Below the pieces are notes generated by a model, which saw only the letters and a list, made by a program, of their open reading frames with translations, had not been told where the DNA came from and made no database searches. This document shows positions 1 to 7,661 of a DNA stretch of 15,988 bases, one piece after another. Within the stretch, counting starts at the first letter, position 1. The number at the start of each line of letters is the position of its first letter. The position numbers were made by a program, and so were the translations under genes. The DNA comes from Candidatus Eiseniibacteriota bacterium (lineage in GTDB: Bacteria > Eisenbacteria > RBG-16-71-46): assembly GCA_005893365.1 (NCBI GenBank), contig VBPB01000010.1:1-15988 (forward strand), written 5' to 3'.

Positions 1-169
1 CCGACCGCACGCCGTAGCGGCGGGCTTCGTAGCTGGCCGCGGCCACCACCCCGCGGGCGGCCGGCGACCCACCGACCGCCACCGGTCGGCCGCGCAAGGC
101 AGGCTGGTCGCGTTGCTCGACCGACGCGTAGAACGCGTCCATATCGATGTGCACGATGCGTCGGATCAT
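1..169 (-). CDS. dinB: DNA polymerase IV (Y-family), N-terminal fragment cut by window edge
   Basis: Y-family translesion DNA polymerase that copies damaged templates in the cytoplasm. Only the first 56 codons are present; the gene runs off the left edge. Reading from ATG at 169-167, the protein begins MIRRIVHIDMDAFYASVEQR and continues with LRGRPVAVGGS, RGVVAAASYEAR and YGVRS, the hallmark palm and finger start of DinB. Asp9 aligns with the metal-binding Asp8 of E. coli Pol IV, and Tyr14 sits at the steric-gate position (Phe13 in E. coli). A GGGGGCGGG stretch upstream can serve as ribosome site. The start lies 20 bp after the stop of the protease-like gene on the same strand, so it may be the last visible gene of a co-directional run. 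The family call is firm; DinB versus a close Y-family paralogue cannot be fully separated from 56 residues. Confidence 0.93.
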   Translation of the reverse strand, partial: MIRRIVHIDMDAFYASVEQRDQPALRGRPVAVGGSPAARGVVAAASYEARRYGVRS

Positions 170-189
170 CGGTCGGAGGCCCGCCCCCG

Positions 190-1362
190 CTACACCAGCC
201 GCCGGGTCGTGAGCCTCACGCTCAAGCGCTCGCCCCCACGCGCCACGTCCAATCGGTGGACGCCGGGCTTCCGGAACAGCTCGCGGACCGGTTCGAGCGC
301 GAGCGCCGCCCCGCCGCGCCCGTCGATCGCCACGATCCGGTCCCCGCGTTTGAGACCCGCATCGGCCGCCGGCGTGCCCGCGGCGACCGACTGGATCACC
401 AGCTCCTGGAAGTCATCGCCCCGAGCGACCAGGAACAGTCCGCTCATGTCGTATTCGAACGCGGCGGGTTGCGCGGCATAGAGCTCGAGGATCAGTAGCT
501 GGTGCGGATAGTCGAAGGTCACCTTGCAGCGGCGCAGGAGCTCGCCCCCGATGATCCCATCCTGATCGTGACCGGCGAAGACGCCGACCGTGTCGCGAGA
601 GAAGATCGCCGTCGGCCGGTCGAACGACATGCCGCCGATGCGCAGGCTGGCGAGCCGGCCGATGTCGCCGATCGTCTCGCCCCCGGCGCCGCCGCCGATG
701 GTACCCGCGAGCAGCGTCGGTTGGGACGCGAGCAGCCGGCGCTCGACCACGAAGGGGTGGAACAGGATGACCGTGGCGCGCACGCCGGTGTCGATCACCA
801 GGCGACAGTCCAGCGCCGCCCCATCGGGCGTCGTGATGGCGCCACTCGCCACCGCCAGACCATGGTCGAACGTGATCGGCACCACGACCGCACGCGGGTC
901 GGGGGCGTAGTGACCGGGGTCGATGAGCCTGAATCCCCGATGCGCGTAGTCGATCTCCACCACGTGACGCGACAGGAAGTCATCGCCCAGGAGTCCGTCC
1001 ACGCGTCGGCCTTCGTAAGGGGCGACGTGAGCCAGGGTGAAGACCCGGAACTCGGGTGCGCGCAGCGTGTCCCCGGCGACGCTCAGTGTCACGCCCGATG
1101 TGGTCGCCACGCCCACCGCGACTCCGGCACCGGCGCCGAGATGCTGCTGGGTCTCGTCGCGACGCTCGAGGCCCAGGCGATCCGCGCACTCCTTCGCGAT
1201 GACCGAGCCCTCGGCGCAGACCTGGACGAACGGCTTGTTGCTGGCGATCTCGAACGGATACGGGCGCGCCTCATGAGACCGGCTCGAGGCGGCGTCGCGA
1301 TGGCCCGACGCCGCGGTCAGCAGGAGCGATGCGGCCGTCAGGAGACGGGCGGCGATGGTCAT
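190..1362 (-). CDS. Secreted retropepsin-like aspartyl protease homologue with C-terminal PDZ domain
   Basis: Predicted 390-residue exported protein with two retropepsin-like halves and a PDZ domain. Residues 1-20 form a signal peptide (MTIAARLLTAASLLLTAASG). The first half (about 37-150) contains SVIAKECADRLGL and DGLLGDDFL. The second half (about 160-300) has the catalytic-type motif VIDTG (D191-T-G193) and DGIIGGELL at 268-276. Residues about 305-385 resemble PDZ (AAGTPAADAGLKRGDRIVAI). The first half lacks the D-T-G-A that family members carry between the FVQV strand and SVI, so it appears to have suffered a short in-frame deletion. I chose ATG 1362 because it starts the signal peptide, follows a GGGGGCC ribosome site and lies 13 bp after the upstream stop; the frame is open further upstream only inside the neighbouring gene. 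The substrate is unknown. Confidence 0.82.
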   Translation of the reverse strand: MTIAARLLTAASLLLTAASGHRDAASSRSHEARPYPFEIASNKPFVQVCAEGSVIAKECADRLGLERRDETQQHLGAGAGVAVGVATTSGVTLSVAGDTLRAPEFRVFTLAHVAPYEGRRVDGLLGDDFLSRHVVEIDYAHRGFRLIDPGHYAPDPRAVVVPITFDHGLAVASGAITTPDGAALDCRLVIDTGVRATVILFHPFVVERRLLASQPTLLAGTIGGGAGGETIGDIGRLASLRIGGMSFDRPTAIFSRDTVGVFAGHDQDGIIGGELLRRCKVTFDYPHQLLILELYAAQPAAFEYDMSGLFLVARGDDFQELVIQSVAAGTPAADAGLKRGDRIVAIDGRGGAALALEPVRELFRKPGVHRLDVARGGERLSVRLTTRRLV

Positions 1363-1375
1363 CGGCAGGCCCCCA

Positions 1376-2029
1376 TCAGCGGATCTGCTTCCCGAACCAC
1401 TCGAACCGGTACGCGAGTTCCGGCCCGCGGTCCCCTTCGTAGGCCAACTGTGCGATGAGCAGTGTGAACGGCTCCGAGTACCGGGCCATCCGCAGCGGCC
1501 CGGCATCCACCGGTTCGAACCCGACGTCGCGGATCAGCTCGGCGGCGACCTGCTTGGCGGCGGCGTCATCGCCGCAATAGAGCAGCGAGGGCCGGTTCCT
1601 GCGGCGCCTGGCCGCGAAGACGCCGAACAGCACCTCACTCGGCACGGTGCCGAAGGCGGCGGCGACCTTGGCCCGCGGGGCCTTCCTGGCGAGCGCCTCC
1701 GCGCCCGAGGAGGTGTGGGCCACGACCAGAGCCGTGTCGCTGGCGTTCATCGGCAGCGAGCAGGTGACGATGACCTTGCCCGACAGGGTGCCGGCCTGCT
1801 TCAACACATCGCCGATCCGCGACCAGTGGACGGCCACGAGCAGGGTGTCGGCTTCGCGCGCGGCCTCGGCCGGCGTCCCATGCCGCGCGTTGAGCCCCGC
1901 CTCCCGCGCCAGCCGCAGCAGCTTCCGCTCGCTGCGGGCGTAGCTGAAGACCACGTCGTGCCCGGCCCGGGCGAAGATCGTGCCGAGCTTCCCACCCATC
2001 AGCCCCGAGCCCAGGATGCCGATGCGCAT
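1376..2029 (-). CDS. NAD(P)-binding oxidoreductase of the F420H2:NADP oxidoreductase-like family
   Basis: A 217-residue cytosolic protein with an N-terminal Rossmann fold, MRIGILGSGLMGGKLGTIFA (GxGxMG fingerprint at residues 6-11), followed by SYARSERK at the end of strand beta-2, where basic and polar residues usually select NADP(H). LLVAVHWSRIGDVL and GKVIVTCSLPMN match the core of the NADPH-dependent F420 reductase/YwnB-like family (PF03807). It may reduce a flavin or deazaflavin cofactor or act as a general dehydrogenase; no substrate is visible. The start at 2029 follows GGGAGGGATCGT, a good ribosome site, and lies 14 bp after the cupin stop. Translation could extend upstream only by overlapping the cupin gene. 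The protein ends 13 bp before the retropepsin start, so these genes are probably co-transcribed. Confidence 0.8.
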   Translation of the reverse strand: MRIGILGSGLMGGKLGTIFARAGHDVVFSYARSERKLLRLAREAGLNARHGTPAEAAREADTLLVAVHWSRIGDVLKQAGTLSGKVIVTCSLPMNASDTALVVAHTSSGAEALARKAPRAKVAAAFGTVPSEVLFGVFAARRRRNRPSLLYCGDDAAAKQVAAELIRDVGFEPVDAGPLRMARYSEPFTLLIAQLAYEGDRGPELAYRFEWFGKQIR

Positions 2030-2043
2030 ACGATCCCTCCCGA

Positions 2044-2439
2044 TCAGCCGCGGTACTGCTCGTCGCTGACCTGTTCCATCCACTCGGCCGTCTTGCCATC
2101 GAGCTGCTCCTGGATGGCGATGTGCGTCATGGCGGTCGTGGGCGCGGCACCGTGCCAATGCTTCTCCCCCGGCGCGAACGAGACCACGTCCCCGGGCCGG
2201 ATCTCCTCGAGCGGGCCGCCCCAGCGCTGGGCCCGGCCGCAACCCGCGATCACGATCAGCGACTGCCCGAGCGGGTGGGCGTGCCATGCGGTCCGAGCGC
2301 CGGGTTCGAACGTGACGCTCGCGCCGACCGCCCGGACGGGCTCATGGGCCTGGAACAGAGGGTCGATGCGCACCGTACCGGTGAAGTACTCGGCCGGTCC
2401 CTTGCCGGAGGGCTGCGAGCCACTTCGCTTGATGTCCAT
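2044..2439 (-). CDS. Mn-dependent cupin of the hydroxynitrile lyase (GtHNL) type
   Basis: A 131-residue single-domain cupin. Seen: H53-A-H55-P-L-G-Q59 and H94-W-H in the two cupin motifs. Known: the Granulicella tundricola hydroxynitrile lyase GtHNL is 131 residues and binds manganese with His53, His55, Gln59 and His94. All four are at the same numbers here, as are the active-site residues Ala40, Val42 and Gln110. This strongly supports ATG 2439 as start over the in-frame GTG at 2457. Family members cleave or make cyanohydrins in vitro (R-mandelonitrile lyase activity), but their physiological role is unsettled and many may be oxidoreductase-linked or detoxification proteins. It sits directly upstream of the NADP-binding oxidoreductase on the same strand, which hints at joint action. 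Family confidence is high; reaction confidence is low. Confidence 0.85.
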   Translation of the reverse strand: MDIKRSGSQPSGKGPAEYFTGTVRIDPLFQAHEPVRAVGASVTFEPGARTAWHAHPLGQSLIVIAGCGRAQRWGGPLEEIRPGDVVSFAPGEKHWHGAAPTTAMTHIAIQEQLDGKTAEWMEQVSDEQYRG

Positions 2440-2517
2440 GGGTCTCACGTGCTCCACAGGGTGAATGCGATTCGCGGATGCCGCGCTCCTGAGCCTCGGT
2501 CTGGCTACGGCTCCCTC

Positions 2518-3162
2518 CTACGGACTCCTTGCCGGGGGCGGTGCCGGCGGCACGATGTCCTTGGCTGCCGCCGGTGCGCCCCCGTGGCTGGCCGGCCGCT
2601 CGGCCGCGGCTCGCGCCGCCTTGGCCCTCTCGGCACGGGCGCGCTCGAGCGTGACGTACGCCACCGTGTCCCAGGCGTTGTGGATGCCGATGAACACCAG
2701 CAGCAGCGTCGCGCCCCCGACGATGTAGAGCGTATCCGTGGAGCCGCGCGCGAGCTGGGTGCCGGCGTGGACCAGGGCGGCGTACGCGAGCATCGGCAGC
2801 GCGGCGTGCCAGGTCCAGTCCTCGAGGACCGGCTTGTAATCGCGCTGGCGCATGGCGCGCCTCAGGACGGCGACGGAATAGATGAAGCCACACACCCCGA
2901 CGATCGCCACCGCGACGCCCGGGGGGCCCAGACCGTCCCACGGGGCGCTGAAGATCGCCGACACCAGCAGCGCGGTGCAGAAATGCACGACGTTCGGGCT
3001 GGCGAAGGCGGCCAGGGTGTCGCCCGCGCCGCGGAGCATGCCGGCCTCGGTGATGAGCGTGAGGACCACGAACTGAAGACCGGTCAGCGCACCGGCCGAG
3101 GAGCCGACGATGACGTAGAAGTTCCCCCACGCCTGCGGCGTGAACGGCGCCGTCTCGTTCAT
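2518..3162 (-). CDS. Conserved-looking integral membrane protein, five predicted helices, function unknown
   Basis: I do not recognise a named family. The protein has about 214 residues and five hydrophobic segments: FYVIVGSSAGALTGLQFVV, VVHFCTALLVSAIF, GVAVAIVGVCGFIYSVAVL, ALPMLAYAALVHAG and TLYIVGGATLLLVFIGI. A cytosolic-looking C-terminal tail follows, rich in Ala, Arg and Pro (about residues 175-214). Small residues within helix 1 and the His-Asn-Ala-Trp-Asp stretch after helix 5 are the most distinctive features. I chose ATG 3162 because GGGGGGCGAG lies nine bases before it. A GTG at 3168 would give a 4-bp overlap with the acetyltransferase stop but leaves too little room for the ribosome site. 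It is almost certainly translated with the acetyltransferase immediately upstream. Confidence 0.7.
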   Translation of the reverse strand: MNETAPFTPQAWGNFYVIVGSSAGALTGLQFVVLTLITEAGMLRGAGDTLAAFASPNVVHFCTALLVSAIFSAPWDGLGPPGVAVAIVGVCGFIYSVAVLRRAMRQRDYKPVLEDWTWHAALPMLAYAALVHAGTQLARGSTDTLYIVGGATLLLVFIGIHNAWDTVAYVTLERARAERAKAARAAAERPASHGGAPAAAKDIVPPAPPPARSP

Positions 3163-3164
3163 GG

Positions 3165-3653
3165 TCACTCGCCCCCCGGGGTGTCCGGATCCAGCGTCAT
3201 CTCGACCATCGTCGGTCGGAAGCCGAGCGTGGTGAAGAGCCGCTGCGCCTGCTCGTTCCGGGTCTTGGTCATCAGCACCACCTGCGACGGGCCCTTCGAG
3301 CGGATCCAGGCGATCGCCGCCTTCATCAGCTCACGGCCGGCGCCCAGGCGGCGCGCCGCTTCGTCGACGTAGATGTCCTGCACCACCCCGCACGGCCCGC
3401 GGAGTTGCATCCAGTTGGCCGGCTCGACGTCGGCGAGGACGTAGCCGATGACCCTGCCGGCGTGCTCGGCCACCATCACCAGGCCGTTCGGATTGGCGAC
3501 CTGCGAGACCAGGAACCGCCCGTAGCCCGCTTCGGGGTGCTCGACCTGGATGAAGCGCCGGGGGTCGGCGGCGTGATGCTGGCGCATGAGCGCGCCGCCG
3601 AACCGGCCGAGGGCGTCCTGGTCCGCCACGGTGGCCGGCCGGATCGTGATCAT
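3165..3653 (-). CDS. GNAT family N-acetyltransferase
   Basis: A 162-residue GCN5-related N-acetyltransferase that transfers acetyl from acetyl-CoA to an unknown amine. The N-terminus MITIRPATVADQDAL is the usual GNAT first strand and helix. Motif A is clear: VQDIYVDEAARRLGAGREL, where RRLGAG binds the pyrophosphate of CoA. Motif B follows as NEQAQRLFTTLGF. Length is typical for a single-domain GNAT. The start at ATG 3653 gives the full first strand; the ribosome site (TCGGGGC) is weak. It appears to be the first gene of the minus-strand run down to dinB. Its upstream region, shared with the divergent VOC gene, holds an inverted repeat with internal direct repeats that could be an operator. 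Confidence 0.85.
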   Translation of the reverse strand: MITIRPATVADQDALGRFGGALMRQHHAADPRRFIQVEHPEAGYGRFLVSQVANPNGLVMVAEHAGRVIGYVLADVEPANWMQLRGPCGVVQDIYVDEAARRLGAGRELMKAAIAWIRSKGPSQVVLMTKTRNEQAQRLFTTLGFRPTMVEMTLDPDTPGGE

Positions 3654-3670
3654 GCCCCGAAGATAGCGCC

Positions 3671-3703
3671 CTCATGCTCCGCGTACCACCGGCGTACCAT
3701 GAG
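3671..3703. promoter_or_regulatory. Putative operator: inverted repeat enclosing two direct repeats
   Basis: In the 145-bp divergent gap between the acetyltransferase and VOC genes, CTCATG (3671-3676) is mirrored by CATGAG (3698-3703). Inside are two copies of GCGTACC (3681-3687 and 3692-3698), 11 bp apart, or about one helical turn. This layout suits a dimeric regulator controlling either divergent gene. No regulator gene is adjacent and no convincing -35/-10 pair was found, so the role is inferred. Confidence 0.3.
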
Positions 3704-3798
3704 CCCGCGGCGCGGCGGGCGGACCGTCGCTTGCCCACGGGGCGGAACGGCCGCATCCTCTCGGCGCGACATTCGCTACGACCCTCCGGAGCCCCGCC

Positions 3799-4350
3799 AT
3801 GAAGAAGATCCAGGTCCAGGGAGTCCATCACACCACGATCGTCGGCTCGACCCGGCAGAGCGCCATCGACTTCTGGGAGGGCGTGCTCGGCATGCCGTTC
3901 GTGCTCGAGCAGCCCAATCTCGGGAAGCCGGACGAGAACCACCTCTACTTCGATCCCGGCGACGGGCGCCTGCTCACCGTGTTCACCCACCAGGAGCGCC
4001 AGGACGCCCGGCGGCCCGCCCCGCGCGAGGCCGGCTGCGTCGAGCATCTCGCCTTCAATGTCTCGCGGGCGACGTTCAGCCAGGTCCCGGCGCGGCTGCG
4101 CGAGCACGGGATCGAGTTCCTGCAGCGCGACCGCGGCTTCATGGACTCGATCTACTTCCAGGACCCGAATGGCATGAAGATCGAGCTGGCCTGCTACAAG
4201 TTCGAGACGCCGGAGGGCTTCCGGGCCGTCGACGTCCTGATGGCCGCGCAACGGCTGCGCGTGGAACGGGGCGCCCATCACATCACCGAGGAACACCTCG
4301 CCGACGCGATCGAGCAGCTGATGGCCACGCGGGAGCGACTTCGGCCATAG
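3799..4350 (+). CDS. VOC superfamily (glyoxalase/extradiol dioxygenase-like) protein
   Basis: A 183-residue vicinal-oxygen-chelate protein with two beta-alpha-beta-beta-beta modules. Likely metal ligands are visible: His in GVHHTTIVGS near the N-terminus, His in CVEHLAFNV opening the second module, and Glu in DPNGMKIELACYKF near the end. The pattern resembles type I extradiol ring-cleaving dioxygenases and their relatives, which use Fe(II) or Mn(II), but lactoylglutathione-lyase-like or other VOC chemistry cannot be excluded. A helical C-terminal tail (about 150-183) is additional to the core fold. ATG 3799 is preceded by CCGGAG. It is followed 11 bp after its stop by the start of a second gene that is cut off after eight codons, so it was probably the first gene of a small operon before the pilus island arrived. 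Confidence 0.8.
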   Translation: MKKIQVQGVHHTTIVGSTRQSAIDFWEGVLGMPFVLEQPNLGKPDENHLYFDPGDGRLLTVFTHQERQDARRPAPREAGCVEHLAFNVSRATFSQVPARLREHGIEFLQRDRGFMDSIYFQDPNGMKIELACYKFETPEGFRAVDVLMAAQRLRVERGAHHITEEHLADAIEQLMATRERLRP

Positions 4351-4361
4351 GAAGGGCGGAC

Positions 4362-4385
4362 ATGGAGACCTTCAGCGGCAAGGTC
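4362..4385 (+). pseudogene. 5' remnant of a probable short-chain dehydrogenase gene, truncated at island border
   Basis: After GAAGGGCGGAC, a good ribosome site, the ATG at 4362 opens METFSGKV, the typical first eight residues of SDR proteins (which normally continue ALVTGA..GIG). From 4386 the frame turns into IRSRASPPRG, which has no SDR character and runs antisense into tadC. I read this as the start of an SDR gene whose remainder was lost when the Tad island joined here. The match is short, so the family is a reasoned guess; the abrupt change from a gene-like start to non-gene sequence is what is seen. Confidence 0.45.
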
Positions 4386-4415
4386 ATCCGCTCGCGCGCC
4401 TCCCCGCCTCGCGGG

Positions 4416-5333
4416 TCACTGCGGGGCGAGCAGGGCGTGCGCCAGCATCAGCGCCGCCGGTGCCAGGATCACCACCAGCAGCACCGGGAACACCATCAGC
4501 ACGAGCGGAAAGGCCAGCTTCACCCCGGCCTTGCGCGCCATCTCCTCGGCGCGCTGGCGGCGGCGGGTCCGCATCCCGTCCGCGTGGATCCGCAGCGCCT
4601 GGGCGATGCCGGTTCCGAGGCGGTCGGTCTGCACCAGCATCGCCACGAGGCCATAGACCTCCTCGACCCCAGTGCGCTGGGCCAGGTTCCGCAGGGCCTC
4701 GGTGCGCGACACGCCGGCCTGCATCTCCTGATGGACCACGGTGAGCTCGTCGCCCAGGGCCGGACTGGCGATCTCGATCTCGGCGGAGACCCGCTGCAGG
4801 GCCGCGCTGATCCCGAGGCCCGCCTCGACGCACACCACCATCAGATCCAGGGCGTCGGGCAGCCCGCAGGTGATCTCGTCGCACCGCCGGCGCTTGCGCT
4901 GGCCCACGAACCACGTGGGAAGGTAGAACCCGACGATGCCCGACACAACCGCGAGCAGCATCCCGTTGATGACCGGCCGGCCGTTGACGATCCACAGCGC
5001 CGAGCTCAAGACCGGCAGCAGGAGCGCGAGCAGCACCTTGGCGCCCAGGAACACCATCACGTCACGCGGGCGGCGGTAGCCGGCCCGGATGAGGCCCGCG
5101 CGCAGCGCGTCGCCAGTGTCGCGGTTCGGCAGGAATCCCGCCAACCACGCGGCCAGAGCCGCGAGGCGGGGGAGGGGCTCGAGCCGTCTCGCCGGCTGGC
5201 TGCCGGGACCGCCGGCCCGGAGCCGTCGGAGCCGGGCCGCCATCGGGCTGGTCTCGCCCGCGGCCACCGAGGTCACCACGTACGCCACCAGGGCGACGGC
5301 CGCGAAGAGGAACAGCGTGAAGGCCGCGATCAT
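4416..5333 (-). CDS. tadC: Tad pilus inner-membrane platform protein TadC
   Basis: A 305-residue type II secretion system F-domain protein, one of the two polytopic inner-membrane platform proteins of the Flp/Tad pilus. Hydrophobic segments lie at about 1-23, 93-113, 120-143 and 270-300. The T2SSF domain runs from about 150 to 285, with the signature LPDALDLMVVCVEAGLGISAALQ and the later GTGIAQALRIHADGMR, AEEMARKAGVKLAFPLV. With TadB it converts ATP hydrolysis by TadA into pilin extraction and polymerisation. ATG 5333 follows AAGGTG and lies 4 bp after the tadB stop, indicating translational coupling. It is the last gene of the assembly operon, and its stop lies about 30 bp from the proposed left border of the island. 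Confidence 0.92.
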   Translation of the reverse strand: MIAAFTLFLFAAVALVAYVVTSVAAGETSPMAARLRRLRAGGPGSQPARRLEPLPRLAALAAWLAGFLPNRDTGDALRAGLIRAGYRRPRDVMVFLGAKVLLALLLPVLSSALWIVNGRPVINGMLLAVVSGIVGFYLPTWFVGQRKRRRCDEITCGLPDALDLMVVCVEAGLGISAALQRVSAEIEIASPALGDELTVVHQEMQAGVSRTEALRNLAQRTGVEEVYGLVAMLVQTDRLGTGIAQALRIHADGMRTRRRQRAEEMARKAGVKLAFPLVLMVFPVLLVVILAPAALMLAHALLAPQ

Positions 5334-5337
5334 CGCA

Positions 5338-6291
5338 TCACACCTTGATGTCCACGATCCGGCGGATCACGACCATGCCGAGGATCTGCAGCCCCCCGGC
5401 GCCCCAGAGCAGCAGGCGGCCGGTGTGGCTCTCGAGCACGGGCCGGAAGTAATCGGGGGTCAGCGAATAGGTGAACAGGGCGATCGCGACCGGCAGACAG
5501 ACGAGGATGGCTCCCGTCATCCGGCCCTGGGCGGTGAACGTCTTGATGTCCCCGAGCACGCGGAAGCGTTCGCGGATCAGCGTGGCGGTGTTGTGCAGGA
5601 CCTCGGCGAGATTGCCGCCGGTGTCGCGCTGGAGCAGCACCGCGGTCACGAAGAAGCGCAGGTCGAGGACCTCCACCCGGCGGGTGAGGTTCCGCATCGT
5701 CTCGCGGAACTCGAGGCCGAGCGCCTGCTCTTCGACCGCGATCGCGAACTCGCCCCGCACCGGCTCGGGCGACTCCTCCGCCACGATCTGCATCGCCGCC
5801 GAGAACGACAGCCCGGCCTTGAGCGAGCTCACCAGGAGTTCCAGGGAATCGGGGAACTGGGCCGCGAAGGCCTTCATGCGCCGGGCGCGGCGGTGCGCCA
5901 CGTACGCGTAGGGCGCGGGCCCGGCCAGCGCCATCAGCATCAGGGCGGGCACGATGCGATGGGTGAGCAGCATCGTGAGCGAGTAGGCGCCCAGGGCCCC
6001 GCTCGCCATCAGCAGGACCAGGGCGCCCACGCGCATCTGCATCCCCGCCTGGTAGAGCATGAGCTCGAGGCGCTCGCCCAGCCTCAGGTCGCGGAGCGCG
6101 CGGTCGAGCCACGGCATGACGCTCAGGCGTTGGTCGCGCTCCACGTCGCGCGGCCCGCTCGGGGCCAGATGACGGCTCGCCCGCCCGAGGCGCCCCTCCA
6201 GCTCGCGCCGGGTACTACCGGTCTGGATCAGGGCCACGAAGACGCCGATGGCGACGGCGGCCGCCAGCAGCACCAGGGACAGGAGGATCAT
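5338..6291 (-). CDS. tadB: Tad pilus inner-membrane platform protein TadB
   Basis: A 317-residue T2SSF-domain membrane protein, partner of TadC in the Flp pilus assembly platform. The N-terminal membrane helix is MILLSLVLLAAAVAIGVFVAL. Two more helices lie at about 90-135, and a final one near 270-290 before a short tail ending RRIVDIKV. The F-domain core shows FPDSLELLVSSLKAGLSFSAAMQIVAEE and the conserved DTGGNLAEVLHNTATLIRERFR. The start ATG 6291 overlaps the tadA stop by 4 bp (ATGA) and is preceded by GGAGGTCTC, an ideal ribosome site. Together with the 4-bp gap to tadC, this shows a tightly coupled tadZ-A-B-C block. Confidence 0.93.
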   Translation of the reverse strand: MILLSLVLLAAAVAIGVFVALIQTGSTRRELEGRLGRASRHLAPSGPRDVERDQRLSVMPWLDRALRDLRLGERLELMLYQAGMQMRVGALVLLMASGALGAYSLTMLLTHRIVPALMLMALAGPAPYAYVAHRRARRMKAFAAQFPDSLELLVSSLKAGLSFSAAMQIVAEESPEPVRGEFAIAVEEQALGLEFRETMRNLTRRVEVLDLRFFVTAVLLQRDTGGNLAEVLHNTATLIRERFRVLGDIKTFTAQGRMTGAILVCLPVAIALFTYSLTPDYFRPVLESHTGRLLLWGAGGLQILGMVVIRRIVDIKV

Positions 6292-7661
6292 GAGACCTCC
6301 GTGGACCAGCGACCGCGGTCGAACAGATCGTGCGGCACCGGGACCCCCGCCATCGCGAAGCGGTCGAAGCAGCGCGGCACGATGCCGGTGGCCTCGAAGC
6401 GCCCGCGGATCCGCCCCTCCGGCCCGACGCCGGTGACCGTGAAGCGGAAGAGCTCCTGCATGGTGATGACGCTTCCCTCCATGCCGACGACCTCCTTCCC
6501 CGAGTGCAACCGACGCGAGCCGTCCGACAGGCGCCCCACGTGGACGATGAGCTGAAGCGCCGAGGCGATCTGCTCGCGGATCGCCCGATCGGGCAGGGCG
6601 TGTCCGGCCATCAGCACCAGGTTCTCGAGCCGGTACAGCGCGTCGCGCGGCCCGTTCGAGTGCAGCGTCGTGATCGAGCCGTCGTGGCCGGTGTTCATGG
6701 CCTGGAGCATGTCCAGCACCTCGTCGCCGCGCACCTCGCCCACCACGATGCGGTCGGGCCGCATCCGCAGCGCGTTGCGGAGCAGGTCGCGCTGGGTGAT
6801 CTCGCCCCGGCCCTCCACGTTGGGCGGGCGGGTCTCGAGCCGCACCACGTGGGGCTGCTGCAGCATCAACTCGGCCGAGTCCTCGATCGTGACGATGCGT
6901 TCGCCGTCGCTGATGTAGCGCGAGAGGATGTTGAGCAGCGTGGTCTTGCCGGAGCCCGTGCCGCCGGTCACCAGCAGGTTGAGGCGGGCGCGCACGGCGG
7001 CGGTGACGAACATGGCGATCTCGCTCGTCAGCGCGCCGAGCCCCAGCAGGTCATCGATCGAGAGCGCCCGGCGGCGGAAGCGCCGGATCGAGAGGATCGG
7101 GCCGTCGAGTGCCGCCGGCGGGATGATCGCGTTCACCCGCGAGCCATCCGGCAGCCGCGCATCCACGAGCGGCGTCGACTCGTCGATACGCCGGCCCACC
7201 TGCGAGATGATGCGATCGATGACGTGGCGCAGGTGCGACTCGTCGCGGAAGCACACCGAGGTCAGCTCCAGCCGGCCCAGCCGCTCCACGTACACCTGGC
7301 GGTGGGTGTTCACCAGGATATCGCTGATCTCCTCGTCGAGGAGCAGCGGCGTGATGGGGCCGAGGTCGAAGGTGTCGTGGAGCAGCTCGGCGATCAGACG
7401 CTCCTCGTCGCCGCGGGTGAGCCGGATCTCGGCCTCGCTCACGAGCCGGCGGGCGAGCCGCTCGACGTGCGCCCGCCGCTCGCCCTCGCCCAGCTCCTCG
7501 AGCAGCGCCAGGTCGAGCTTGGCGATGAGCTCGCGGTGGATCGACTGCTTGAGCGTCTGATAGCGGTCGGGCGCGCGCTCGCCCGAAGGGGGCGTCAGCA
7601 GCGGGTTCGCGCCCGGGGCCTTGGCGTGGCCGTTCTCGCGCAGGCGCAGGCGCAGGCTCAT
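6288..7661 (-). CDS. tadA: Flp pilus assembly ATPase TadA/CpaF
   Basis: A 457-residue secretion NTPase of the CpaF/TadA branch of the VirB11/GspE superfamily. This is the cytoplasmic hexameric motor that powers Flp pilin polymerisation with TadB and TadC. Seen in order: an N-terminal domain (about 30-200) with LLLDEEISDILVNTHRQVYVE and RRIDESTPLVDARLPDGSRVN, Walker A GGTGSGKTT (233-241, Lys239), the Asp box VTIEDSAEL, Walker B RIVVGEVRGDE (Glu309), and the His box TGHDGSITTLHSN (His326 and His334). All catalytic elements are intact. ATG 7661 overlaps the tadZ stop by 4 bp and follows GGAGGCCGGTC; an open frame upstream of it lies inside tadZ and is not coding. No second motor gene (PilT-like) is present. 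Confidence 0.96.
   Translation of the reverse strand: MSLRLRLRENGHAKAPGANPLLTPPSGERAPDRYQTLKQSIHRELIAKLDLALLEELGEGERRAHVERLARRLVSEAEIRLTRGDEERLIAELLHDTFDLGPITPLLLDEEISDILVNTHRQVYVERLGRLELTSVCFRDESHLRHVIDRIISQVGRRIDESTPLVDARLPDGSRVNAIIPPAALDGPILSIRRFRRRALSIDDLLGLGALTSEIAMFVTAAVRARLNLLVTGGTGSGKTTLLNILSRYISDGERIVTIEDSAELMLQQPHVVRLETRPPNVEGRGEITQRDLLRNALRMRPDRIVVGEVRGDEVLDMLQAMNTGHDGSITTLHSNGPRDALYRLENLVLMAGHALPDRAIREQIASALQLIVHVGRLSDGSRRLHSGKEVVGMEGSVITMQELFRFTVTGVGPEGRIRGRFEATGIVPRCFDRFAMAGVPVPHDLFDRGRWSTEVS

Noticed and set aside
4402..4426. CCCCGC/GCGGGG inverted repeat around the tadC stop as terminator
   Set aside because: Only six pairs, no uridine tract on either strand, and such GC-only stems are common by chance here.
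3405..5348. Long plus-strand open frame over the acetyltransferase, VOC and tadC genes
   Set aside because: It crosses genes in both directions, its composition is that of antisense sequence, and it has no recognisable motif.
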